Positions 53,282 through 64,000 of a DNA stretch of 64,000 nucleotides are shown in pieces (the stretch's first letter is position 1; each line of letters starts with the position of its first letter). Below the pieces are notes generated by a model. That model saw only the letters and a list, made by a program, of their open reading frames with translations. It had not been told where the DNA came from and did not search any database. This DNA comes from Hansfordia pulvinata (taxonomy: Eukaryota; Ascomycota; Sordariomycetes; Xylariales), in contig BJKQ01000040.1 in assembly GCA_006538405.1 (NCBI GenBank), positions 22,972 to 86,971 of the forward strand. Reading direction: 5' to 3'. Made by a program: the position numbers and the translations under genes.

Positions 53282-54936
53282 ATGGCGCCTCAAATTGCTT
53301 CCGCGACTAACGAAGTCTCGATGGTCAAATTTCGGCAACACATGAAGCTGCTCCACAGCCCCTTGGAGAGTGAAGACATGCGCCGTGATGATATCCTATC
53401 CAACTGTGTTATCATATCCCCGGCCCTAATCGACTCCAGAATCGACTCCAGTGGAAAAGGCCAGATGGCAAAACAGTATGGCCTCTCGGCCAAACTTTTG
53501 GATGGGGACGGAATTTGTGAAGATGATAGTCTCGTCACAAAGATACAGGACCCTCGAATCTTCTTCAACACGATGGCACCATCCAGCACGTTCATCTGCG
53601 GCGCCCAAGGTTCAGGGAAAAGCCACACGCTCGTGCCTCCTAGAAAACTGCCTAGTTGCTTCTAGCGCTGCAAAGCTACAGAGGCCCCTCAGTGCCCTCG
53701 TTATGCACTACGATACATTCATTTCGGATGATGGTGGCTCGCCTTGTGAAGCGGCGTTCTTGTCGTCTATACCTTCGGTCAAGGTTCGAGTGATCTGTGC
53801 TCCATCAAATGCTGCTACCATCGAGGTATTGTTTACTGTTATCGGCTCTTCGATATGTTGTCAAAGCTGACAGCACTAGAGTACATACAAGCGCTTAGGC
53901 GTGGATGTCCAACCCCTTCAGATCAGAAGCGAAGATCTGAATAGCAAGAGAATGTTGGACCTCATGGCCTTCAACAACGAAAAAAACACAGCACCTCTTT
54001 ACGTTCAGGTGATTCACCGAATTGTACGCGACATGAGGGTAGAGCAGCAGATAACCAACAGCCGCTTCGATTACGATGTGTTCAAGCAGCGCCTTCTATC
54101 CTCTGGCTTGTCTACAGCACAAACAGCTCCTTTGCAGCAAAGACTAGCCCTTCTTGAAAGCTTCATGGCCCCCGTCCTGCCATCTGCTAGCAAAAAGGCC
54201 AAACATAAACGGCAAGCAGGAACCGATTGGTACAACGAAGTGAGTCACGTTTCAACAGACTCTGATCGCATTGCTTATGAGATACAGCCCGGCATGTTGA
54301 CGATAGTGGACCTCTCCTGCCCATGTGTCACCCCCGAAACTGCCTGCCTACTATTCAACATATGTCTGAGTTTGTTCCTCGAGCAGGAAATCACATGCGG
54401 CCGGGTTGTCGCGCTTGATGAAGCTCACAAGGTAGGATTCCATAAATCAAAGTAGGTGGCACTCAGAAATATTGATCATAACAGTACATGTCGACATCTC
54501 CAGAGTCAACAGTATTAACGAACACACTCCTGTCGACTGTGCGCCTGCAGCGCCATTTGGGAGCCCGCGTGGTCATTTCCACTCAAGAGCCATCAATCTC
54601 TCCCGCCTTGCTTGATCTTTGCTCAATGACAATTGTTCATAGATTCACATCTCCCGCCTGGATGCAGGTTTTGCATAAGCATTTGGCAGCATGGTCCTCT
54701 GATCCCAGTTCTTCAGAGGGGGCAGTAATTACATGAAAAGCAAAGAATGGCATTTGCAGCTTCTCAGAAAGATTGTTTCGTTGAGAACGGGGGAAGCATT
54801 GATTTTCTCTCCATTTGCGATAGGAAATCTAGCAAGAAATGCTCATATGGGGAACTCAATCCAGTCCGCTTACATGCGGGTTAGAATTCGGGCGCGTCTT
54901 TCATCAGATGGTGGGAGAAGCGTACTGGTCGAGTAG
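53282..54936 (+). pseudogene. HerA-like P-loop ATPase, fungal family, with two frameshifts
   Basis: The start is at MAPQIASATNEV. Exons 53282-53825, 53880-54431 and 54485-54936 are separated by 54-bp (GTATTG...GCTGAC...CTAG) and 53-bp (GTAGGA...ACAG) introns. Motifs in order are Walker A GAQGSGKSHT, then VKVRVICAPSN, the Walker B segment GRVVALDEAHK, ARVVISTQEPSISP (sensor-like) and LCSMTIVHRFTSPAW. This is the pattern of HerA/FtsK-like ATPases that pump or remodel DNA, and close fungal homologues of unknown role exist. A frameshift directly after Walker A (about 53633) and another near 54730 break the chain; the second leaves an ATGA overlap. Either indel could be a sequencing error, but two make decay more likely. 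Confidence 0.65.
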
Positions 54937-57650
54937 AGATCTTCGAATTGAAAGCAAACTTCAAATAACTTCTTTCTGTTTCAACCATATGTCCTGATAC
55001 TGGTGACACATCTTTTTATTCCCACTTGTTAAGGTACTTGAGGAAATAATCCTCACAAAATTTATCGCGTGTACTGCCCCCTGCTGATTGCAGTTGTATC
55101 TCGAAGTTCACCTTAGTATGCTGAATGATATGACTACCTGCATACCATCCCGATTGTGCCCTCGGAACGCTTGCAGCCACCTCCCGTATCATTGGACGAA
55201 GCCGACCCATTTTTACAACACCCGGATCAAATTGAGCAGCATGTCTATCGCTATCAGTCTACATGGAGACCAGAAAACTATGGCGTAGTGAGTGGGTGAA
55301 TTCCAACACTGCGAGAGCTCTTGATTTCCCTTTTCCTCTTTCTTCCTTTTGTGCAGACTTCACGGACAAAAAACATAAGACAGCAACAAGAGGAAACAAA
55401 ACAATAGGCGTCGTTTTTTTTTATATCGTGGAGCCCGCGATTCGTTGAGGCCTTGGTGAATGCAGCTGCAACTTAACATTGATGCAAACCCCAGCCGACC
55501 AGTTCACTTGATGGCTTCTTCCCTCGAACTCAAATCTTGGGCACTATCATAGGAGCCAAATTAAAAAAATGTGTTAACTGCAGAAAGGAAGCCGCTTATA
55601 GATCTAATTTTGGAATACTGCGATCAGTATGGGCTGGAAGGTTTTAATGAGTCGCCCTACCATAACATGGCCCACTTTGAAGAGTTTCTCTCCCAAGAAA
55701 CGTTTGATTTTGTGTACGAACTGCTCTGGTAGCCGTTCAACAAACGTCAAAATTTTGCCCTCAATATCCCTGGTCACCAATGCGTCTCTCCTTCTAATTG
55801 ACTCATCCTGACAAACATACTCTCGGTTCATCCCGTGCTCCGCGACATTCCCCCAAACAAATGCGACGTGACGAACGACGATAACCCTGCCGTCGTGTGG
55901 CAGACCCTCCTTGCAGCCTATATAAGTAATATTTATTACACCATGATGCCGGTGTTCACAAAAGCGAGACGGCAGAGATGGTTTCCATGCCGCAGAGGAA
56001 GCAACTTGTACGTTCCAGGGGCTACCTCGTCGCTATGAGCATCATCGTCGTCCACATCTTCACCCAACTTTTCATCCTTCATTTATTCCACTTGTTCGCC
56101 ATAACCTGCCGTTACTCTGTCGTCCATAACTCGTGGCAAGCTGTCGCCCGGGTTATGGCTGCTGAAATGCAACGGCTTTTTCGAGATGCCGACCTGGCAA
56201 AAGACGACTTAGTTGAGTCATGAATACGGAGGGGGGCTTTTATCTTTTCCACCCCTTCCGGGCCAATCAGGAATCAGACCGATACGGAGGAGCCGATAGT
56301 CAGACTGGGTCTCACTCTGGATGGTTGGATTTATATTGGTTGCGTGTAGTGTAGTAATGATAGATAAGCAGACATATAGGTGCCTTTGTGTTTGTGGCAT
56401 TTCCAGCTCAATTCCAGGGTTAAAGCTACGGTCACTTAACCATTCATTGTTACTTGAACCATGGTGTTGAGAGTGGTATGGGAAAGATCCTTGGGCCGGC
56501 GCCGCTAGCCCAGAGACACGCGAGAATCGGCAGTTATCACGTGGTCTCTCTGAAAAAGAAGTGTACGATTAATTAATCATTATTTTCACGCAATTATTAA
56601 TTGGCTCCGACGAACAGTATTAATCCTTTAAACAATATGATCCTTTCCTGCATCTTTCATACTGCTATCGAGTCTCGCATATTCTTAAAAACTCAGTCAC
56701 TGCTCTTATTTTGTCTCTCAGGAAACAGCATGTGCCCAGTGTAGTGTAGTTGCCGTTCTCGTCGTAATAGATGTGAGCAGCCTGAGATTTGTTTTGAGCG
56801 TCCTGGGCCTCGCGGTTTAGGTTTAACACCAACATCGCCAACATCGCCAACGTGGGTTCAGAAGCACTTTTAGCAAGACCATCTATCTGACCGGAATCTT
56901 CGTCTCGTTACCAGCCCCTAATCGCAACGTGTATCTGCACGCTTAAGAGAACAGCCATTACCTGTTTTCCCGATCCAGAAAAAGTTAAGAACAGGCTGAA
57001 AGCTATATTTTGTAATCTTGAAGGGCGTGTTTTTCTTTCGAGACCGAAATAGTAATTCGGATAAAAAGAGCGTCGTTTACTGAACTAAACCCCGCTTCGT
57101 ACGTACGCACATGCAAGTCGTATTACTATCCGGCCGAGCTTACCATTTGTTCCGCGATTTGTGGGACCCGCGCAGTACACAAGATTTCGATCTCTAGCCC
57201 ACGAACTCTTGTTAGCCCGTTCCAGGACTAGGCAATGTCCCATTATTACTTGTGTGTTGGCGCTAGCATAGATATGCAGCGTCTCATACTCCACTGTCCT
57301 TATCCATGTCAATCGCCCAGCCAGTAAGCAGTGGCGTCATGTCCTACAGTACAGGGATTATTTTTCCTCGTAGCGCTATCTGGTGAGCTAAGTTGTTCTA
57401 GTCTTCTCGGAACTAATGTACCATCAAGAGAACTATGATCTCACCCTGGACAGGAGCATATGGTGACGTGCCACAGCCAACTGATCATATCTGAGTGGTG
57501 CCTGCAGTCGTTGTTGTCATGTGCAATCACATCTTGGCCCCCGTCAAGTCGAGTGATGCAGCATTGTAAATCCGTTACGTTTGGCACTGCCACTATTTAC
57601 CATGTCACTTGGCATCCACACGCCCACTCTCCACACTCTTCACAGGACGG
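54937..57650. other. Mostly non-coding; one small membrane-protein frame
   Basis: At 55978-56223 a plus-strand frame has a long hydrophobic helix (SIIVVHIFTQLFILHLFHLF) then NSWQAVARVMAAEMQRLF, like the C-terminus of a fungal multi-exon membrane protein; upstream exons are not identified. A minus-strand frame at 55831-55604 (RLPEQFVHKIKRFLGEKLF) is unassigned. The rest shows nothing clear. Confidence 0.35.
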
Positions 57651-58472
57651 TTACGTGAGTTCCAGTACAGACAAAATAGCGAGAAAACAAGGTAGCAAAC
57701 TTTCAAATTCGCGGCTCAAATCATGTCTTCGACTTGACTTCTTATCCACCTCTGACAAAATGGTATAGTTGACTTGTAAGGATACATATAGAGGATTGAG
57801 GCTATCGGAGCTGTCCCAGAACATTGTCTCTACGTCGTCACGCTTGTATTGTACATATTCGTAGGGTTTGTCATCTGTCAAACCCTCAATAAATATCCCC
57901 TTATTCATTGCCGGAATTTATCATCGGCGAAAATCTTGCTCACAAGGAGAGGCCCCGATCCGGATCGAATGTCTTACAGTTGGAGCTGGACCCGCGGTGC
58001 AGGAAGCTCCAGTATGCTCGACAAGCCCGCATATAATCTACAAATATCCCAGCGTTTTGAACAATGGCTGCGATTAAACCGTGTAGTAAACTGACAGCTA
58101 TCTTGATAGCTGATCATCCAGGGACCAAGCTCCGAACGGCGTGTCACCCATGGCGTTTTGCGTCAGAAAGTCGTCATTTCGAGGGCGGGCTTGAAGCGAA
58201 GAGATGCTTCGCAATCGACGAGGGAAACGTATTTTTTGGACCTACATGTGAGCAGCACAAAGTCTATTGCGTTTGGATCCTGGTGGTCGGTTGTGATAAA
58301 GTTCGCCATGCATTGTGACATCTTTACCCCTGATGACCTGGACCACGGACGGCTTTTTGTCCCCAAGGTGGTCGAATATCTGGTAAACACCGCTCAGTGC
58401 CTTCAAATACAGTTGGCAAGGGCTTGTATTGATTTGAAGCCAGCGACCCATGGTTGCAACAACAGAGTTCAT
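57651..58472 (-). pseudogene. Second patatin-type N-terminal relic
   Basis: Frames on the minus strand parallel the N-terminal half of the relic at 40424-39578. VVQVIRGKD matches VIQVIGGEN, SKKYVSLVDCEASLRFK matches KRPILLIDSGAALHFK, and RDDVETMFWDSSDSLNPLYVS matches KDIEKMFWESFESLHLF. RING, patatin and C-terminal parts are absent. The two relics are diverged paralogues, not a recent duplication. Confidence 0.5.
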
Positions 58473-58718
58473 AATTTGATTTCATCAAGCGTCGACTCTT
58501 TCAGAGACGCTGGTACATAACACACGAGGTATGACCTGCTTTGGACGTGAGTTGTACCAGGTTCCTCACATCGTCTGGGCGTGCCCCACCTGCCCCACCG
58601 GTAGTGATCAAAACCTGAAAACGGACACGCTACAAGGTCCGCCAGGTTCGGAAACCCGATTTCAGGCGCAACAAAAACCATGTTCGTCGATTAGCGCTTC
58701 ATTTGCGTTCTCTGCACA

Positions 58719-58725
58719 TATATAA
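58719..58725 (+). promoter_or_regulatory. TATA box of the gene at 58841
   Basis: TATATAA lies 122 bp before the ATG. Confidence 0.4.
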
Positions 58726-58840
58726 CTATCGCGCCCGGAGAGCCGAAGAAAAAAAGAACAGAAGCTCGCCATAAAGCGAACACTTTCTAAAAAGCAAAGG
58801 TCTTGCTCACTGAGTCGCTTCATGTTATTTCAACTGAACG

Positions 58841-60882
58841 ATGTTGCGCTCACGTCGCAAGAACGACGAGACTGTCTTTGATAAAGACCAGTTCGAATTC
58901 TTGGAGAAGCTGAGAAAGGCAAAGAGTGCCTACGACATACGCGAGGAAGAATACGAGATTGTCTTGTCCAAGAAGAAGAATGCCGATGGAAATCTCACCA
59001 AAGAGGCTTGCAATGACATTTTGGATTGGATCCGAGGCCATTCCAGAAAAGGCAAGATGTCCAGGTCTCCACCCTACCTAAAAGGCGCTAACGACGCGAC
59101 AGAAAAGGAAGGTCAACGTGCTCAAACGGGCCTTTCCGCGACGAAACGCAGTCGTTTGGAACGCGATCAGTCAGAGGAAGAGATTCGACAAAGGCCAGCT
59201 GTCAGCCGCCCGATAAAACAGTTGCGCTCAGAGATTTCCACTGAAAAAAGGGAGCACCAAGCATCTGACACTGGGGTCGAAATCAGAGAAGGACCTTCTT
59301 TGGGTCGCCCGAACAAGAAATTCCGCCCGGATGCTCCTGCGTCGAAGCGAGGGCGTCAAGATTCAGATCTTGAAGTGAAGATCAGAGAAGCACCTTCAAC
59401 CAACCGCCCGAGCAAGAAACCCCGCCCTGAGCTAGCAAAGGAACTTGATCAGCACACCGAGGCTTCACATCCACAGGCGGTTACTGCGGCTACTCAGGAA
59501 GGGAAAAAGCTCACGAAGCCCTTTTCCAAGTTTGCCGGCGAGAAAGGTATTTTCAGCTCTTTCGGTAACTCAGATACTCGCGGTGAGCGTGCCAGGTCTC
59601 CAAGGGTCGCTCTTCAGCAACAGCCAGTTCACGATGGCCCTCCTGCAAGAGACGGCCAAGACAGGTCACCGGTTGACCGGAGTACGAAAGGGCATTTGCT
59701 ACAAAGTCGCCAAAGATTTCAATCCCACGTTGAAAGCGGCGCGGAATCGGAAGAAACGCAGCAAAAAGTCCAGGCCCGACGCTCCCCAGGTCTCTTACCT
59801 CGACAACAGACAATTCCAAATGGGCCGTCCCAGGACGAAAGAGGCATGAGGACAGGAGCCGTTCAATCTTTAGTTTCTATGACTAAGTCGGGACACTCGC
59901 AACCAAGCTTACTTGATGACCACAAGCTTGAAAAAATCTTGAAATCGTTCCCGCCTAGGCTTCCCACGGGAGAGGAACTGCAGAACACCGTTTCCAGCCA
60001 AGCCGTTGGTAAAATGCATTACTTGGATATTGTCTCCGGGACAGAAGTCGATGCACTCATTATTGGGCTCACGCCACGCGGCCAGCTTCTGGTTGCATTC
60101 CAGGGCAGAAACCCAGACTTTCCTGGGTATCAAGCAGGTGCACTAGTTCCTGCGTCTGAATGTCGACAGGAAAAGACGGCTTGGATCGCAAGTCGCGGCT
60201 CATCACCTTTGGAGTATCGGACTGCTGATAGCTTCAGTGGGAAAAGTTTTCTGACTTCGACTTACTCCTTGTTGCCAGCGCCCCAGATCGAGGCAACGTG
60301 AGCAAGGAACGGGTGGGTTATCCCGTCACTGTCATTTTGGGGAAATTCCGGGATGAGGATTTCGTCACCATCACTCTGAGATCTACGTTCAACTGGGTTT
60401 ATGGCCAGAGGAAAACAGAATTTACGTATGCAAGGCACCGAGCCCGAGATGGCACCCCACAGCCTCATGCGGCTATCTCGAAGGGCTTGATCCCGGACTC
60501 AACCGGCATGTTGCCGTTCGAAGCGCCAGTGCTGGTACAGTCTATAGAAGACACCAACAAAGTCAAACCAACAACCTATCAATCGATAACACCAAGTGCG
60601 GGGCGAGGGTTCGCACGAACAGTGTCAAGATCTCCCGCTTCGGACCAAGAAATGTCGGACGTAGAGTCAGAATCCAGCGTCCACCAGCAGTCCAAGGGAG
60701 GCTGGACCCCCCGTTCTGGAACAACAGCTGTCACTTCTCCATCACAGACGCCTGATCGCACCCTTACCGCGACAGACTCCAAACATCCGATGATGGGTGG
60801 TTCCAGATCTTCTCCCAAGAGGCCAGGCAGGAGAGTTCGCTACGACCTGGAAGCTCCTGCTTCGGATTCGGGGGGCGATTAG
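58841..60882 (+). CDS. Basic, low-complexity protein of unknown function, probably two exons
   Basis: The first frame (58841-60301, 486 residues) has a charged N-terminal helix (FDKDQFEFLEKLRKAKSAYD), then three degenerate repeats of about 35 residues built on E.R..P...RP.K..RPE (for example EIREGPSLGRPNKKFRPD), a long polar linker, and a folded-looking C-terminal part (MHYLDIVSGTEVDALIIGLT, LLVAFQGRNPDFPGYQAGAL). The second frame continues at once in another phase to 60882 and ends in an Arg/Ser/Asp tail. A donor GTGAGC at 60298 and an acceptor CTGAG ending at 60380 would join them in phase. The acceptor is weak, so a frameshift is also possible. Probably nuclear from its charge; no domain recognised. 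Confidence 0.55.
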
Positions 60883-61614
60883 TACACAGAAGCGGTAAGT
60901 TCCACGTTCTAAGTCAAATTGGTGTTCGCGCCTGTTCCCAAGCACCTACTAATTCACGAACAGTGTCTGATTTACCATTATCGTCTGTCTTTCTGTTATT
61001 TACCCGCGTCTGTTTCCGTTCGTCACTGCTGTATTTGACTGGTACTCAAATGTAGCTGGTTCTCACTGTTTGTGTATGTGGGTTTTGTGCATTCTTATCA
61101 TATTCGCCTGTCGCTACCACACTTCGACGTTTTCGGTCCAGTTTAGTTTATACACTGTCGCTACCACTAAATTCAATTCGTCCTTGCTGAACATAATACA
61201 TTCACATCGTGGCCTGCATGATAGCGGCCCTGATCCGCGCTAATATCTGATATTTAAAGATTTGATATGTCTGACAATGGCAAGTTGTTGCATGAAAGTC
61301 GAGGTTCGGCACGGATCCCAGCTTCTCACGCGAACACACAGCCAATGCGGGGCTGTGAAGATTTCTGGGTCGAGCTATTGGAGGGCTGCTGCTATAGACC
61401 CATTTTAATCTAAGACCTGCAAGCGAGGGCAAGTGGCGCCAGCTGCGAGCTACTGGCGATGACGCGTTACTGTAGCGGTACGGCCTTGCCATCCACAGAA
61501 TTTGACCAACCTACCGCTGATGGATCGCTGTAGAGCCAACGCGGCTGCCCTGAAGGCATCAGAAGGCTCCCCCATCTCGTCGGCCTCGTTCCTCGCCGTC
61601 TCCGGGACACCATC
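60883..61614. other. Intergenic / promoter, no gene seen
   Basis: About 730 bp upstream of the C2H2/JmjC gene. It holds no clear TATA box and no part of the upstream segment shared by the two relics that I can detect. Confidence 0.4.
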
Positions 61615-63099
61615 ATGAGTGTCCAACAATGCAGCTTGTGCCTCCAGAAATTCAGCCAAAATTCCTTCCCTCGCCACCAGCGACAACCTCATGCCCGCTG
61701 CAACCGATGTCTGGTAGTTTTCTACGGGGCCAAAGCTCGACGCCACAATTGCGCCCGGCGAGATCCCGGGCGCCAATGCACCCTCTGCAAGGCATCATTT
61801 GTCAGAAGCAATGCCCTGGAGAAGCATATCAAACTGGCTCATGAACCGGTCCGATGTGGGAAAGTGATTCTTCAGAGTCAGGCAAAGTCACACATTCTGA
61901 ACTGTCACATCTGCAGTCAGTGGTCCAACGTCGTTCAGAAATATCGTCGGAGCGCAGAAGCAGCCATACAAACGGCGAAAAGCGATCTTGGCAGTCTGCT
62001 CGATGATGCTTCAAGCCAGTCTCGCCTGCAGAAGGAGGGCCCTGCCTTCCTTGAGATCATTCAAAAATGTACTGTCGGACATCCTTTATCGGCAGCCGGC
62101 TACATGTCGAAAGACAACTTTGACGACGATGAATTTGTTGTTTGCTCAAACGAAGAAGCGAGAAGCATATTGGAGAAGTCAAGCCCAAAAGTACCACTCA
62201 TGATCCCCGCAGAGCTGGATGAAAATATGTTCTGTCTTTCTATGGATTCCTTCGTCACATATCTATCGTCCTTCCCAACTCTCGACGTTCACGACTTCCA
62301 ACAAAGATATGACAGATCTACCTCCTTGGCTACCCCCAAGTCCCTGCCATCACGAACGGCCATCCGAAAATTGCAAGACCCGGCTCACGGTCCCATCAAC
62401 ATGTTGAATCTTGGTGGCTGCAAGCCCCATCCGACTCCATCTTGCCTGACTTCATTGCCCTCTTACTCTGTCATGGAAATCGCCAAGACGGAGAGTGGGA
62501 AGATGGATTCACCCGTCGCAATAGACTTGCTTGACTCGACGCGATTCCAATTATGTGCCAAGAAAGGCGCTTTTTCGATGCCACACATTGATCGTCATGG
62601 CGTCATGACCACGGTGTTCACCGACTGCGGCGAGAAGCTGTGGCCAGTGTGGCATTCACGCATCCTTTCGGACTGGGCATCATCGAGCACGATGCAGCTA
62701 GGAGCTCCTATAGGGATCTATCTGTATCCCGGATGCCTTCTCATTCAGCCAAGCGCGACAATCCATGCACCGTATTCCCTTACTAACGTGGTCATGAGTG
62801 GAACTATGCATTGGGACAGCAGGGAAATCCTACGAGTTCTGCAGCTGTCGAAGCTAGAGGCGAAATTCCCATTCGTCACCAACGAAGATACCGCGATGGA
62901 TTTCATTCCGAAAATAAGACATATTTTGAAACTTTGGGAGAAAGAGTGTTTGCCCTGGTCATGGGGCTCTACCGTTGATATCGAAGAATGCAGAAAGATT
63001 GTCAAGGTATGTACCTGCTCACTGTTGCTGGCTCGTCTCTAATCTGAATTAGTGGTTTGAGAATTTCAGTTAGCCGGTTCTCTTTCTGAGCAGCGATAA
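61615..63099 (+). CDS. C2H2 zinc-finger + JmjC-like dioxygenase protein
   Basis: The N-terminal 120 residues have a Cys/His series: C6-C9-H21-H26, C29-C32-H44-C46, and a canonical finger C55-C58-H71-H76 (CTLCKASFVRSNALEKHIKL). The C-terminal half is a JmjC-like double-stranded beta-helix: MPHIDRHG (H324, D326), CGEKLWPVW, then YPGCLLIQPSATIHAPYS (H384), giving the H-x-D...H Fe(II) triad with a downstream Lys for 2-oxoglutarate. Such proteins demethylate histones or hydroxylate other targets. An intron at 63007-63069 (GTATGT...TTCAG) gives a short last exon ending in TAA at 63097; an alternative acceptor near 63116 would give a longer tail. Two broken copies lie at 29.8 and 41.7 kb. Confidence 0.75.
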
Positions 63100-63783
63100 G
63101 TTATCGTTGCCGCAGGCAAATGAACATGGTTCCTGGTGTTTTTCGATTTCTTTCCGATTTCAGCACGGTCTTGTCATTTTCTTCTGTCCTGGTGCTGAAA
63201 GTCATATCTACTGGTTCCATTTTGTTGCAAGTTACACTGTTGCAGGATTTGGGAACAGTTTTTGGTCAAGCGCCGTGGCCCCACTCCGTCAGCAGATCAG
63301 GAAACGGTTTTGAGTACTATCCTGTAGGAATTATAATCCCTTGGTGGTATCGTAATGGACAGGCGTTCCTCATGCTGACATGAGCATTATTTCGCTGAGC
63401 TCTTGCACTACCATTGCCATTGATTTGACTGCTGTCGCGATGGATATCACTTGCCAAGTACTTACAAAATTACAGAAGCCTGTTGTGGGCATGCGTGTCA
63501 GGCTTGCGTGCTTGGCGCTATCGACCTATTACGAAGGAATCACTTCTCCTAACGGCCTCGTCGATCATTGGAAACAGCTATGCATGCCAACAGCTTCAAT
63601 CCTAGGCACCGATCCTGTGTGCTCTGTTGTATTCGCCATTGCTGAATACGCAGGAAACGCCCCCTGGCCCCCATTCAGGTCGACCTTGCATGGACGAAGC
63701 CCCTCCACCATTTTGTTTTACTTTGTTGCGATGATCAGAGCTACAGTGTGAGCACCTCCACCAATGAGCCCCTGATGCTCTTA
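63100..63783. other. No separate gene resolved
   Basis: Frames at 63107-63313 and 63380-63751 are open but without recognisable domains. The first could be a longer last exon of the JmjC gene. Confidence 0.35.
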
Positions 63784-64000
63784 GCGCCAACGCAAGTCCC
63801 GTGGGCGTTCAACGGGAACCCCATGCTGTGCAGTCGTCAATGTTGTCACCAATGGAAGGGGTTCAATTGTGGGGGATGACAGGGTTACCTCGGAAAGACG
63901 TGCTTTTGATGGGGCAGCGGCTCGCCGACCAGGTCGTGGAAGGGGCGGGCGCCAGGCTGCAGGACTGAAACGGGGCAACAAGGAGTTCGACGATGAAGAG
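63784..64000 (+). CDS. Possible Arg/Gly-rich protein, runs off the window
   Basis: After a stop at 63781 the plus-strand frame stays open to the right edge and includes an RG-rich stretch (AAARRPGRGRGGRQAAGLKR) followed by acidic residues. It could be an exon of a gene continuing to the right; the start is not identified. Confidence 0.3.

Noticed and set aside
56500..56516. Fourth copy of the upstream element (GGGCCGGCGCCGCTAGCCC)
   Set aside because: Only the GGCGCCG core is shared. AGCTTAT and the second block are absent, and no signal-peptide gene follows at the expected distance.

Overview
The window looks like accessory, subtelomere-like DNA from a filamentous ascomycete (Pezizomycotina; the class cannot be fixed from sequence alone). 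Genes carry short GT-AG introns (about 50-102 bp) with CTRAY-type branch points. Two short CCCTAA arrays lie inside the window. The retroelements are Tad-like LINEs. The gene families (fungal rhodopsin-domain/PTH11-like membrane proteins, OTT_1508-type deaminase, C2H2 fingers, patatin-like and dynamin-like relics, small secreted proteins) are those expected of a plant- or host-associated ascomycete.

Layout. 1-1.8 kb: 3' part of a rhodopsin-domain gene and a LINE 3' end. 2-6.7 kb: a secreted protein gene, a 13-unit tandem array with a palindromic core, a G-poor C-rich block, an interstitial telomere motif and a small Cys-rich secreted protein. 7.1-14.2 kb: a nested retroelement region with a complete tRNA-headed SINE inserted in a LINE 5' fragment, UbiA and NmrA relics, a LINE copy with intact ORF1, and an inverted repeat pair. 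16-21 kb: a broken DyP peroxidase, an internally deleted LINE and an unknown ORF fused to the LINE tail. 23.2-24.9 kb: an intact five-exon rhodopsin-domain gene and a second telomere motif. 26-27.7 kb: two further small-protein loci. 29-31 kb and 41-43 kb: duplicated relics of a C2H2+JmjC gene whose intact copy is at 61.6 kb. 33.7-36.6 kb: an AT-rich block, then a GC-rich, bacterial-type glycosyltransferase pseudogene behind a fungal signal peptide. 37-40.4 kb: dynamin and patatin/RING relics. 43.9-44.3 kb: another secreted protein. 46-50 kb: a C2H2 relic and an SDR-like gene that has lost its catalytic pair. 51-55 kb: a deaminase gene and a HerA-like ATPase gene, divergently oriented around a 15-bp minisatellite. 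57.6-63 kb: a second patatin-type relic, a basic repeat protein gene and the intact C2H2/JmjC gene.

The two most notable signals follow. (1) A full SINE at 7215-7800 has exact Pol III A and B boxes, a LINE-derived 3' end and a perfect 15-bp target-site duplication. (2) A bipartite upstream element (GGCGCCG...AGCTTAT, then CGCCGA 74-88 bp later) lies 371-382 bp before the start codons of three genes that begin with signal peptides (2500, 27314, 35199), which suggests one regulon of candidate effectors. All function calls come from motif reading; no database search was run.
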